In this document: positions 9,775-21,336 of the stretch, one piece after another
Layout: the number at the start of each line of letters is the position of its first letter
How positions within the stretch are numbered: position 1 is the stretch's first letter
Assembly (NCBI RefSeq): GCF_000281045.1
Contig: NW_008246147.1
Location: 12,341 to 76,340, forward strand
DNA: 64,000 nt
Direction of reading: 5' to 3'
Source: Saprolegnia diclina VS20
Taxonomy: Eukaryota; Oomycota; Saprolegniomycetes; Saprolegniales; Saprolegniaceae
The notes under the pieces: model-generated
The model's input: the letters and a program-made list of their open reading frames with translations, nothing else
Told to the model about the DNA's origin: nothing
Databases searched by the model: none
Translations under genes and position numbers: made by a program

Positions 9775-10155
9775 CGTGGCGCCGTGCGTGGTGCGGCTGT
9801 CGATCAGAGAGCGACAGTCTAGCGCCGCCGACAGCCCAGAGTGCGTTACTTGAAGCGCGTATGACGCCGCGTTAACGGCGGACGATGGACGCTGCTCGTG
9901 ATCTTGCCACGACGGCCGTAACCTCTAATACTTGATAATTCGGAACCACCGCGAGCAGAACTCGCTGTGCAGCAGAGCTGTCGTCTTGCCATGGCTTGTC
10001 TGTAGTGTCAGTAGAGAAAGCATGCGCGCGGGTATGGACGCGGCCAGTGCGATGGTACCGCCCTCTCGTCGCCCCTCGGCCGGCACCAAGTATTATATGT
10101 AGGAGGTTTATCCGGTCGAAATCCCTGCAAGGAACGAGTGGATATTTGGTCTTGG

Positions 10156-12198
10156 ATGGCGCTGTCGTGGAAGGAAGGCGAGGCCGAGATCAAGGACGCG
10201 CTGGCCCAGATCGCGACGCCGAAGGGCACGTCCGCGACCCGCGTCAAGGCCGCCAGCGCTGTCTGCATGCGCCTCATCAAGGACTACAAGCGCGTGGTGC
10301 ATGCGATCGAGACGATGATGTGGAAGTCGGAACACCCGCTCGGGTTCCTCTTCGTCATTGACGCCGTCATCCGCCAGTCGCAGGCCAAGTACGGCGTCGA
10401 GAAGGACGTCTTGGCCGCGCGCTTTAGCAAGCACCTCTCGCACACGATCTCGGCCGTCAAGCACCTCCCGCCCGACGCCAAGGTAGCCGATCTTTACTCG
10501 AGGATTGTCGCCTATCGCAGGACGTAGGATCAAGCACACCGCATCGTGCACGACTGGGCCGCCCGGCGTGTCTACTCGCGCGACGACATTACGAAGGCGG
10601 GAGGCGCCGAGTTCCTCGCCACGCCGCCGCCACCGGTACGGCGCACCTGTCTTGACTGGTGGCTCATGCAGACGACGTAGCCCGCAGCCTCGACGTCCAC
10701 CGCGCCGCCGCTCAACTCGGACGCAGAGAAGGAGAAACTCGCTATGCTTCTCGACAACATTAAGCGCATGAAGCAGCAGCGCGAAGAGAAGAACCACGAT
10801 AGTCGAGCCCCGAGCGGCAGCCCGCCGTCGCACGCGCCGTCGTCATCGTCGTATGCGGCGGTCCCACCGTCGCAGTCGTCGTACTCTAGCTATGCACCGC
10901 AGTCGCAGACAAGCGCTCCCTCCAACGGACCTCGATACGGACAGCCCTCGTCGCCGCGACGGGACTCGCCGCGCAGCTCGCGTGGCCGGTCACGCTCGCG
11001 CTCGCCCCGACGAACTCGCATGCGGTACGTGACGCTTTGCTGCGGCATGGAATGCTGAAGGGATTGCATAGATCCCGCAGTCGGAGTCCTGTTCGTGACA
11101 GCGGCAGTCGCCGGCGTCCCGACCCGGTCCAGCCACCTCCGCAGCAGCAATCCTTTTACGGCGAACCGAGCTCGTACCGGCAGTCGTCTCCGTCGTTCAA
11201 CCAAGGGCCTCCACGAGGCTCGTTTGGCCAAAGCGCCTCTTCTTCATCGTCGTTCCAGCAGAGCCCGCCGGCATCCAGCTATAACCAGGGCCCACCCTCC
11301 TCTAGCTATAACCAGGGCCCGTCGTCATCGAGCTTCAACCAGGGCCCTCCCTCCTCGAGCTATACCCAGGGCCCTTCCTCCTCGAGCTTTGGCCAGGGCC
11401 CACCGTCGTCTGGCTTTAACCAGGGCCCACCGTCGTCGTCGGGGTTCAACCAGGGGCCGCCGTCGTCGGGCTTCAACCAGGGGGGTCCTCCTCCGTTTCG
11501 CCAGGGTCCTCCGTCGTCGGCACCGCATCAGGGCGGGTCGTCGTTCGGACAGCCGTCGTTTGGTGGTGGCGGCGGTGGGTTCACCAAGGGCGTTTGCTTT
11601 GACTATGCGCAAGGCCGCTGCTTCCGAGGCGCAAGCTGCCGCTTTTTGCACGACGGGCCGACGCAGCAGCCGGGCGAACCAGGCGCCCGCCCGCCCCGCC
11701 CGCAGCTCAAAACGCGTCTCTGCATGAATTTTCCGTCGGGCAACTGCCGCTACGGCGACCGCTGCACGTATGTCGTTTGCGCCGTGACGGAGCTTGTGTG
11801 TTGATATGTTGATACTTAGATTTGCCCACGGCGAGACGCAGCTCGGCTCGGCCGTCGAGACGAGCTCATCGTCGATGCCGCCCCGGTCGTCGCCCCATGC
11901 GCCGTCGACGTACGGGCCGCCGCCCACAAAGGTGGCCGAGTACCCGCCTTACACTTCGAATAACACGTCGATTGGTGCTGCTATTACGTCGTCGTCGTTG
12001 GCTCAGTCGCAGTCGTCCGGATCACCGAAGCGGGTGCGTCAGTCCCGCTGGGGCGCCAAGCCAGCGGTAACCGAGGCACCGCCGGCGCCCGTGCCGGTGC
12101 CCGTCGTCGCGCCCGTCGTCGCGCCTGTCAAGCACTTTGAAGAGGAGGAGCCGGCCCCCGCCCCCGAGTTTACGCTAGAGTACGACGATGACGAATAG
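10156..12198 (+). CDS. CTD-interacting (CID/RPR) protein with SR region and two CCCH zinc fingers
   Basis: Five exons: 10156-10482, 10528-10635, 10681-11024, 11072-11767 and 11820-12198 (introns 45-52 bp), 617 aa. Residues 1-145 form a CID domain of the SCAF/Nrd1 type, ending DQAHRIVHDWAARRVYS; such domains bind the phosphorylated tail of RNA polymerase II. A Ser/Pro-rich and SR segment follows, then repeats of the form (Y/F)NQGPPSSS, then two CX7CX5CX3H fingers starting CFDYAQGRC and CMNFPSGNC. The second finger is complete only after splicing (GDRC-TFAH), which confirms that junction. The C-terminus is acidic. The likely role is coupling transcription to RNA processing in the nucleus. The ATG at 10156 is the first in frame with the CID. 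Confidence 0.85.
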
Positions 12199-12208
12199 TG
12201 TAGTTTGA

Positions 12209-12225
12209 GTTTAGTAACACTAAAC
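12209..12225 (+). terminator. Perfect stem-loop in a 53-bp intergenic gap
   Basis: GTTTAGT and ACTAAAC form a perfect 7-bp inverted repeat around a 3-base loop, followed by a short T-run. It sits in the 53 bp between the stop of the CID/CCCH gene and the start of the next gene on the same strand. A role in 3'-end formation is only inferred. Confidence 0.3.
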
Positions 12226-12251
12226 CTTTTTATAACTGGTGTAACGGTTAT

Positions 12252-15200
12252 ATGGGCCGGCTCGAGATTGCGCCCGAGGGCAAATTCGACGGCGGCCTGC
12301 GGCTGTGGCGGCCTGGCCAGCCGGCGCAGCTTTTGGACGGACCGCCGCCGTGGACGTGCGAGTACGAGCTCGGCGATGCGCTTCGATTGGCCGACGCCAC
12401 GTCGGACGAGGTCGAGTGGGTCGTCAGCGAGACCCTTGCCACTGTCACCTTGCGACCAGGCGTCCAGCTACAGCTCTCGTACCGAGGGCCTTGGACTACT
12501 GCCGAGACTATTCGTGCTGGCTACCTCCGCGTGCAGGTGGTGCCCCGCCAGGGTACGTCAGGCCGCCTCGTCGCAACGTTGACGCCGGGTGGTGGCGCGG
12601 TCTCGGCGCTTCTGCCTCTTGGCACCGGTACGACAAGACGGTCTTGGAATTGGCTCATTGTATGCGCTAGCGCTCTCGTTCCCGACGACAGACCGCGCGC
12701 TGGCAGCAGGAAGCCTTCGTTTTGAGCTGTTGGCCGAAGGTAGCAGCCGCAGTCTTGGCACAGCACGACTCGCCTCATTGCAGCTCGGAGTCGCAGTGAT
12801 GTGTGAGCTCAAAGAGCACCCGGCGCAGCGGGCGGTGCGCCACCAATTTGAGGTGACTCTACTTTTCGAGCCCTTCCAGCGCAGCCCAATGTCTGCATTT
12901 CGCCACTTGTTTATCGTCGAAGCGCGAAATTTGGTGGCTCCCGAGCGGAATCTCTTGGCCCGCGTCTCGCTGCCGCCCCCCGCGACGACGATCGAGTCAC
13001 CGCTCGCCCTCTCCAACTCTGGCGCCGAGTGGGCGTGGCACTGGACGGTGCCGGTGCCCGAGATACCGGCGCTGTCGACGCTACCGCTGACCATTCTGGA
13101 CGCGACATCCAACGATGCAACGGTCGGAACGTGCGAGGTTGCGCTCTCGGAGACGCCTGCGTGGGTGCCGCTGGCGCCGCGGGGCGAGCTCCTCGTCGTG
13201 GCTGCCCGAGAAGCTGACTTGGCGACCGTTCGGCTGACGCGCCTCTGCAACCTCCCGACGTCGACCAAGACTTTTGAGCTCCGTTGTGGCGGTGACGTCG
13301 TGTTGTCGACACGGCCTCTCACCGCCCACTGCTCGTCTGCGTTGTCGTGCGTCGACTGCGACGTTGAGCTCTCTGTTCGTCTCGAGGAGCCGATTCTGAG
13401 CCTCACGCTTCTCCTGGACAACGAGGTGCGTCTTTCCCGCGACGTCTGCGCAACTTCCTCCACCGCCTTTATCGTCGCCTTGTCCTCGACGATCCGCGTC
13501 GGCTTTGGCGCCGACGTACGCGACTACGAGCCTTCGCCGCGTCGCGTGTGGCTCTCCCTCGTCGCGCCACTCGATGTCCCAGTGGTCTTGACTTGGGAGG
13601 GTCGCAAACACGCGTTGTCGCCCGAAGCGCAACTACAGCTGGCTGTCGACGACTGCCGCACCGCCGTGTTTGTCCTCGAGGCTGCCGATGCCTCTCGCGG
13701 GTACATTTTCGGCGACATGCTCACAGGTAATTTTACATACGAAAGCAACTCTTTGCTTTGGTCTGCGTAGATGGCTCAGTGGCGATGCCGTGGCAAGGAC
13801 CGGTGCCACTTGTCTTGAGCGGCTCGGTTCGGCACGAGGTGGTTTGCCGCATAGCGTCACAGCCGTGCGCCGACGAAACACAAGAGGAGCTGTTCAGCGA
13901 CGTAACAAGCCCTGTGCAGTATGTCCCTGGACCCGGCACTCTCTATCTCCAGCTCACGTCGTCAGGTACCTCATGCTCGCAGTGCCAGCTTTCTCATTGG
14001 ATGCCAGTGGTGGCGACGATGCGCATTTCGACGAGCAACTGGTCGGCGACGCATGTGCCGCCGTCGTCCAGCGTTGTACGACTTTGTTGCTGTCGACTCG
14101 TCGGATGAAGCGCCGCTTGGCGTAGATGGCCGTGCCTCTGCACTGGAGTCCGGACCAAAGGCGATGCCCGAACCTCGAAATTCACGTCACCGACGCACCG
14201 TCGATGTGCATCAACCTCGCGGCGTGGCTACTGCAGCCGCGAGAATGGTCCTTCTCATCGCTTCCCATCAAAGACACGGTGCTGGCGCTGGTCTTTCTCC
14301 CTGGACCTTCGATGCCCGTGACGCGTCTACCGCCACAAACAAGCGAAATAACGACGATGAGTGTTTCCATCGACAACTTGTCGCTCGACCAAGTGCCCGC
14401 GAGCATCGCCAGCGTTCAGCTCCTCGTGCTGCTGCAGACAAAGACCGTCTCGTCGGCGTAAGTTCTTATTCGCCGCCTCCAAGATCCACCGACATTGGAG
14501 TAGCACATGTCCCGTTGTCGGAGGACGTGCGAACATCGACGCGCCGTTACTGCTCGACGCAGTGAGTCTCTCGACGCCGGGCTGCAACCCACTGCTTACG
14601 TTTACTGTCCTGCATGGCGAGACTCAGACCACACTCGGTACGCTCCGAATACGAATAAGAATTCTGAGTGTTGTCGTAGCCACAGCGGTGACGCCGCTCT
14701 TTCCGTACATCACAGACAAGGGCCACGTAGCAATGCTGGCGCTGCCTGCTTTGGCGGCGACCGGTGACCGCGTCTGCGTTGTCAACGTGCACCTGCACGC
14801 GGTACGCAAGCTCGTGAGAGAAGCCTCTGACGACACGGGCCTCCTCTTGACCTTTCACGACGTCAAGGGCTCACCCCAGTGGTACCAAACGAATGTGTTT
14901 CTCTGCGCGCTTGGCGACGCGATCGAGACGACGACTACATCGGCGACCAAGACGGAGCCGAGTGTTCTGCTGCCACACAATGAGGGGTTTGTGCGCATCG
15001 ACATGTACCAAGGCGTCGTCGTCGGCAGCGGGTCGGTCAAGGCCGTGCCGAATAAATCACGGCAGTGGACGTCCTTCGGGAACCATCAAGTGCTTATATC
15101 GCTCTTGCCCGCAGCTGCACCGGCGCCGGTGGTCGGCAAACTCTACTTGGAGCCTTTGGAAGCCAAAGTGGCTTTCTCGTGGAAGGTAGAAAGTTGAGCT

Positions 15201-18200
15201 CGAGTGCTGCTGCATACATAGCCTTCTAGAGCCCTTACCTTCGGCTACGGGCGGGCGACCTCGACGTGTACAAGTCGAGCGTGTACAAACTCAGCGACGG
15301 GGCACCGAAATGGACCGACCACGTCGTGCTCAGCGTCCCGACACTGCCGCTCTCGGTCTCATGCGGTCTCTTCTCGAGAGGTGCGTCGCTGGGGCAGACC
15401 AACGGCAGCGCTTCGCTCCTCGCTCCCGTCATTGTTTCCGACGCCAATTTTCAGCTGGACGATTGGCTCGCGCTTGAGCAAGAGGCCGGCCACGTGCATA
15501 TTCAGGGAACGTTCTTGCCAAAGCTGCGTGGCGACGTCCAACTCGTCGTGACCAAGCTCGTCCTTTCCAGCGCAGTGACAACGTCGGGCTTGCCGACGAC
15601 GATCACGGCGTCGGTGCCACCGTCGTTGGCGTCGTCGTCGACGCTACCGCTGCACCACCAGCTCCCATCTGTCCCGAGCGCGCCCGTTGTGTTCTCCGTG
15701 ACCAACGCGCAAGCCAGCTCCAAGGTGCCAAGCTTATCGCTCGTGGTGCAGCAAGGACCTGTGGTGATTGCGACCGCATCGCTACCCCTCCTCGAGGTCT
15801 GGCGCCGACCGATACCGAGTCGCTGGTACCCCCTCCTCGACCGCATCTCGAAAGACGAAGTTGGTGCGGTTCGGGTCGACCTGGCCTTTACACCGGCCAT
15901 TGGAGTCGCGTCGGAAGCGTCGTTCAACTCGACCACGCTCGGGCAGTGGAAGAAGCTGTTCTATCAGATCGACAGCGACCACAGCGGTAGCATTTCGCTG
16001 CGAGAGCTTGGCGCGGCGCTCCAGGGCAACGTCGCTCTGCAGACGCTGCTGCTGCCGGCAACCGACTCGCGGTCCGTAGAGGCTCAAATTACGACCCTCT
16101 TCCAGCACCTGGATAGCAACAGCGACGGCGTACGTCCCTCTCTCTCAATCCCCATAAATCCATGCGTCGGAAGGGTAGGAAGTGACGTTTGACGAGTATG
16201 TTGCCGGCATGCAAGCGCACCAGCGGGCAACCACCTCTGTAACCTTCCGTTCAAGTGCGGTCACCTCTGTCGACCTCATCGATGCACAGCGCATCGAGGC
16301 GCTGGGGGCCCAAGTCGAGCAGCTCACGGCTGCCCTCGCCCAGAAAGAGTGCGACACCCAAGCCAGTCGCTCCTCCGAGAGGTCCATCGAGACGCCCGAG
16401 GTCGACGTTACGCCGCCGCCGTCCGCGCGACCTGTCTACGCCAAGCACACGGAGTGGCGCACGACGCAGCTCAGCCTCGAGTACGACACGTCGCCCGAGA
16501 CGCTCAAGGAGCAGAACCGGCAGTTGCGTGCCCAGCTGCACGACGCCGAGGCCGCACGGCGACTCGCGGTGGCCAAGCACGTGCAAGAAAACGAAAAGGT
16601 CAAGCGACGCGTCCAGAACGACCGCGCGCTCGCTCACCATCATTTGTTGCACCGGACACCACCGAGAGAGCTGCACGACGATGTGGTCGTCGAAGGCAAG
16701 CTGGCGATGCTGACCGAAGAAGTGCAGCGCCTCCGCGACGTCAACGCGCATCTGCTACGCATGCAGCTACAAAACGCACCGAGGTCGAGGGAAGATGGCG
16801 ACGCTTGCGGACCTCCGGAGAACGCAGACCCAGAGCTCCTCGGGCGATCGACGGAGCTGCATGCGTTGCGCCAAGTTCACCAGCAGCTCCAGTCGGACCA
16901 CGCCGATGTCGCAGTGCGTGTTGCGCTGGCCATAAACAGCTCGAACCAACATGAGTCTTGTAGGACCGTTGTCAAAAGCTCGAAGCCGACTTGGGCGCAG
17001 CTCAGCGGCTGCTCGGTGCGCAAACAGAGCGCTGTCAGTCCTTGCAGCAGCAGCTGCATCAAGCTACCCTTGCGCTGCAGCAGAGCCAGCAAACGAGACA
17101 AGCGCAGACGACCCGGTCTACGGTCGTTCAATCGGCGCTCGCGTAGGTCGATAGAGAATTTGCATGTGATGACGAGGACACGTAGACTCGAGCTCGATCG
17201 TCAAGCGCGGCTGCAGACCCAGCGACAAGCCGCGCGGGTGGCGCAGACGACCGCGTCGATCTTGCTCCAGTCGAAAGTGCGCATGCGCTTGCAGCAAAAG
17301 CGGTACCAAGCTGCCAAGATGCAGCGGGCCGCGGCGGTGGTCCTCTTGCAGTCAAGGGTGCGTGGCAGGTTCGCGCGCCTACGGTTCCGCGCGAGCCTTC
17401 GAGTCCATCGTGCAGCCGTGTGTATTCAATCCAACGTTCGCCGGTTCGTGTGCCGGTCCAAGTTCGTGCATTTGCAAGCCGGGCGCTGGACGGCAGCGCG
17501 GCTGCTTCAAGCGCACGTTCGGCGGTGGCAGGTGCAGTCGCATTTGCGTCATATCCGAATTGCACTCGGTACGCCTGATGCAGAGTGACCGCAGTACCCA
17601 CACGAAGTGTAGTGCTCGTACAGGCGTCTGTCCGGCGGTGGCGGGCACAGCGTTGTCGACACCAGCTGCGAACCGCGCGCACACAGTTGCTGCACGTGCT
17701 GTGGCGCCACGTGCTGCGCGGACGGGCAAAGAAGGCTCAGGTCGCTGCAACACGCCTCCAGCGGGCCTGGCGCCGTCACTTGGTCCGTCTGGACGCGGCG
17801 GTTTTGATCCAGCGCCACGCCCGAGGTCACGTGACCCGACGCAAGCTCGTGCGCGAGCGGACGCTGGGTGCGTGGCTGCGTATGTTTGTGTTGCGACGTC
17901 GCTTCTGGCGCGCCCGTGACGCGTCCACAAAGATCCAAGGGCGGTGGCGGCAGTGGCATATTTTCTTGGCCGAGACCGAGGCCGCCATCGCTGTTCAAAG
18001 CGTGTACCGATCGCACCGCTCTCGTCGCAGCGTTCGAAAGAGCCAAGCAGCTGCGACAGCGATTCAGCTCGTCTGGCGGCGGCGTCAGCAGACGGCCACG
18101 AACGCAACGACGTCGACAGTACATATTCTGGGTGTTGACGGTCCTAGCCAAGTTGAATCGGCAACTTGCGAGATGATGGATGCACCGACACTCGAAGCGA

Positions 18201-21116
18201 CCGACATGGTGGAGCCCGACATCGAGTTTGGCTCGGATGGTGACATGGCATTGCCACCAGCAGACAATGCAGACGACGACGCACTGGAGTCGCCCGAGGT
18301 GGCGGCGCTGTCGTTCATCAGCATCCAAGAGAGTAGCAGTGCCCCTCCACCTTGCCAACCTGAGGCGTCCGACACGCTGCCGCTGGTAACTGACGGTACG
18401 GAGATGGGTGCGCAAGACCCCGTGGAAGCCGCCTTCACGACGCACGATGAGGACGTGTTTGGCGCGGACGGCGATATGGCGTTACCGCCGGACGACGAAG
18501 TCGTCGAGAGTGTTTGGACGTCTACAGCCTCCATTGATGACATTGGCACCACGTTGGCCGTCGCGGCAGAGACGCCAGCGCTGTCCTCTTCGACGCCGAA
18601 TGCGCATCTCGGCTCTGTCCAAGAATCGTCGTGGACCGTAAGCGACTTGCACGATGTTGTTGCGGAGTCTACCGACGGCGGCCGGGCTGTCAAAGATGGC
18701 GAGGTCGAAGCCGCAGAGGCCGCAACACGTGAAGATGAGGGAGACACCGATGAAGAAAGAAATGAAGCCAGCGAAGAAGAGGACGAGAGCGAAGACGAAG
18801 GTGACGGCGAAGAAGACGAGGAGGAAGAAGAAGGCGACGAAGAAACAGACGCTGACGAAGAGGAAGGAGATGACGAAGAGGAAGAAACAGATGCTGACGA
18901 AGAGGAAGAGGAAGAAGGCGACGAAGAGGAAGAGCAAGAGGATGGGGATGACGAAGCGTCTGGTGGCAAAGCCGAAGATTCTCCCTTCGACACGGCCGTC
19001 GCCAAGCCTTTTGCAAGAGCAGACGACGACGCCGTGCCACACGAGGCCTCAGCAACGCCACGAGAAGCAATGGTTGCTGTCCAATCCGGTACAAGCGCTA
19101 GCACCGTCGAGCGCTCGGATGTTGCTAGCTCTTCCGAGAGTGAGCTCTCGACGTGTACCACGGATGACGCAAGCCTTCGCAACAAACCGACAACCTCCAT
19201 GGACGACGCTTTCATTCAGGCGACGACTATGGTGGCGGAAGGTGACGAGCACGAAGTCGGTGCGACATCGATCGACGACGCAGCTGCCGACGCGTTGTGC
19301 ACCGCGGTCGACCTGTCAAGAGGCGCTGCAGACGCGGCTGCGGATACACATGAGGCAGCACCATCTACAATCCATACATTGGAGACAAGGGACAGTCCAG
19401 TCGACCATTCCAACGTCGCGGCAGTGCCTACCGAGGCGACTGCCAACGAGCTGCATTCCGAGGACGCGTCACCGATGGTCTCGGAAGAACTACCATCCGT
19501 CGTGAACGAGGCAGAGTGCCTGACACCAGCCACAGGCGGCACTGAGGAGCTCTCGGAGCCTGGCGAAGAGGCAACGTCCGTCGACGAAGCTCCAAAAATG
19601 GCGGAGCCTATGGCCTTCAAAGGCGACGATCACGAAGATGCGTCCGACGAAGCACCTGCCAATGCGTTGTGCGCCGCTTCCGAGCCGGTAGAAGTTTCCG
19701 ATGACACAAGCATGGACGAGCCCGAGCACGTTGAGCCAACCACGGACGCTACAGTGCATTTGATGGAGCCTCACGATGACGCAAGCAACGCGATGGAGAA
19801 GGCAGCATCAAGTACAAGTCCAGTCAACCGCTTCCACGAGACAATCATGGATGAGCGGCATCGTGTCGACGCGTCACCGGCGACCTCGGAAGATATCCCG
19901 TCTCTCGTGAACGAGGCAGAGCAAATGACTCCAGCCGCGGACGGCGCAAGAGAAGCTGGTACGTTCACAGAGCTTTGCAAGGTTACAACCTCTATCGAAG
20001 ACGTTCCAGCCAACTCCGTGTCTGCGGCCTCGGAAGGTGACGATCACGGAGTCGCTTCTGCGCCATCCGACGGGGCACCTGTTGATGCGCTGTGCACTGC
20101 TCTTGAGCTGTCGACCGCATCCCTTGACTTTGTCCAAGGCGTAGGCAAGGCAGAGAGCTCTCGCTCGGGTAGCGACGATGGAAGCGAGCCTGTGGCTCGA
20201 ACGGAGCCTCCAGACAGTACAACTACTGATGAGCCAGCGAGAGCAGAATTGCGGGCAACTGAAGATAACCAGATCCAAGTCTTTGCAACCACTCACAGTG
20301 AGGCCGACGCGTCACCAATGGCCTCGGCTCGGTCCGACGCCAGTAGCAGTGCTTTAGTTCTCGACGCCGACGAAATTTTGCGTACCGATACGCTGGCGCC
20401 CGACCCAGTCGCCGCCCGGATTGAAGCATCGAACGAGTGCGAGAGCAAAAAAGAGGAACCAGCGACGTCGACTGCGAGCGATGCGCTCGGCGTGCAGCTG
20501 GTCGAAGCAGATACCGAGCAAGCTGCTGGTCGAAGCAGATACCGAGCAAGCTGCAGCTGCAGCTCGACGCTCCACTGAGCCAGCAACCAACTCGAGCTCC
20601 GGAGTCGAATCGTTCAGCACTATGGCTGAAGTGGAAGCCAGTGCTGTCGCACCAGTCGCCACCTCTCGAATCGATGGTGCATCTGACGAAGCGCCGCCGC
20701 CAAGCGACGCAATTCTCGACCACACCGCCAAGGTTGAACCTGCGCAGCCACCACTATCGCTGGTCTCCAATGACCTCGCCAATGACCTCGACAACGACGA
20801 GCCCTCGACGAACGGCGTTGATATCGGCAACCCACCGACTCCAGATACGGACTGCCCACAGAGTGTGACCGAGCTTTCAACGACGCCTCCTTTCCAAGAC
20901 CTCACGGGTTCCAACCTGACGCCAGTGGAGTCGGCCTCCGTCGCACCACGCACTGCAGCCAAAGAAGATGACACCAACGTCTTCACCACTCCAATCCCAA
21001 GTCATGATCCAGCTTCGCCAACTCAGGGTGGCGTTGTGGCGTCACCCAGAGACGTTCCGATGGTAGAGAGCACCGACTTAGTACCGACCAACGTAGAGTT
21101 AAACCACAGCGAATAA
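12252..21116 (+). CDS. Large C2/EF-hand/coiled-coil/IQ-repeat scaffold with acidic tail
   Basis: Eleven exons: 12252-12627, 12671-13726, 13771-13965, 14008-14075, 14126-14457, 14504-15185, 15230-16129, 16179-16913, 16964-17142, 17186-17568 and 17613 onward. Stopping at 20578 gives 2,623 aa. Beta-rich N-terminal sequence contains at least one C2-like module (SPYLRLRAGDLDVYKSS). Two canonical EF-hand loops follow, starting DSDHSGS and DSNSDGE; the second is complete only across an intron. Then come a Gln-rich coiled coil, about ten IQ motifs for calmodulin, a long Glu/Asp tract (18727-18970) and a Ser/Thr/Glu-rich tail. The domain set suggests a calcium-regulated cytoskeletal or basal-body scaffold, an inference only. 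A 28-bp tandem duplication at 20498-20553 shifts the frame; the span to 21116 assumes the downstream frame belongs to the gene. Confidence 0.75.
18727..18970 (+). repeat. Glu/Asp-rich low-complexity tract
   Basis: About 80 codons are nearly all Glu or Asp (GAA, GAG, GAC, GAT), with two near-identical blocks built on ETDADEEE. The opposite strand reads as a long Ser-rich open frame only because of this composition. Confidence 0.8.
20498..20553 (+). repeat. Exact 28-bp tandem duplication inside coding sequence
   Basis: Two identical 28-bp copies (20498-20525 and 20526-20553), each starting CTGGTCGAAGCAGATACCGA, are joined head to tail. Copy 1 read in the upstream frame and copy 2 read in the downstream frame both give LVEADTEQA. 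Because 28 is not a multiple of three, the second copy moves the frame, and the upstream frame stops at 20578. Confidence 0.95.
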
Positions 21117-21216
21117 ACTGCGTTAAATAGTCCTTCCATCAATTTCCTGCAAAATGGCCAAGGGACTTTTCCCAGCACCGGCGCGCCATTTCGTCGCGCG
21201 AGATTCTATTTTCCAG

Positions 21217-21254
21217 CCAATCACATGGCGTCGTGTCGCTTGATTTCAGCCAAT
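21217..21254 (+). promoter_or_regulatory. CCAAT box pair, 33-bp spacing
   Basis: CCAAT at 21217-21221 and 21250-21254, both preceded by CAG, lie 83-120 bp upstream of the TatD-RtcA start and on its sense strand. Confidence 0.5.
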
Positions 21255-21336
21255 CCACATACCGGTCATGAATGAAGGTCGCTCGATTCATCGATCCCAG
21301 ATCGCATTTTCAAACACGCAAGCACGAGCAAGCAGC

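Larger units (their letters stand above)
9481..10155. other. Divergent promoter region
   Basis: This 675-bp stretch lies between the second dioxygenase gene (minus) and the CID/CCCH gene (plus). It contains a CCAAT pair near 9529-9556 and a 16-bp tandem repeat at 9743-9774. No coding potential stands out. Confidence 0.45.

Noticed and set aside
18085-19215. 376-codon Ser-rich ORF on the minus strand
   Set aside because: It is the complement of the Glu/Asp-rich tract of the large scaffold gene; GAA/GAC codons read as TTC/GTC and TCN in reverse. No independent support.
20501-20522. 22-bp GT-AG intron that would restore frame in the duplicated segment
   Set aside because: Far below the 36-59 bp range of all other introns here; the 46- and 55-bp options are more plausible.
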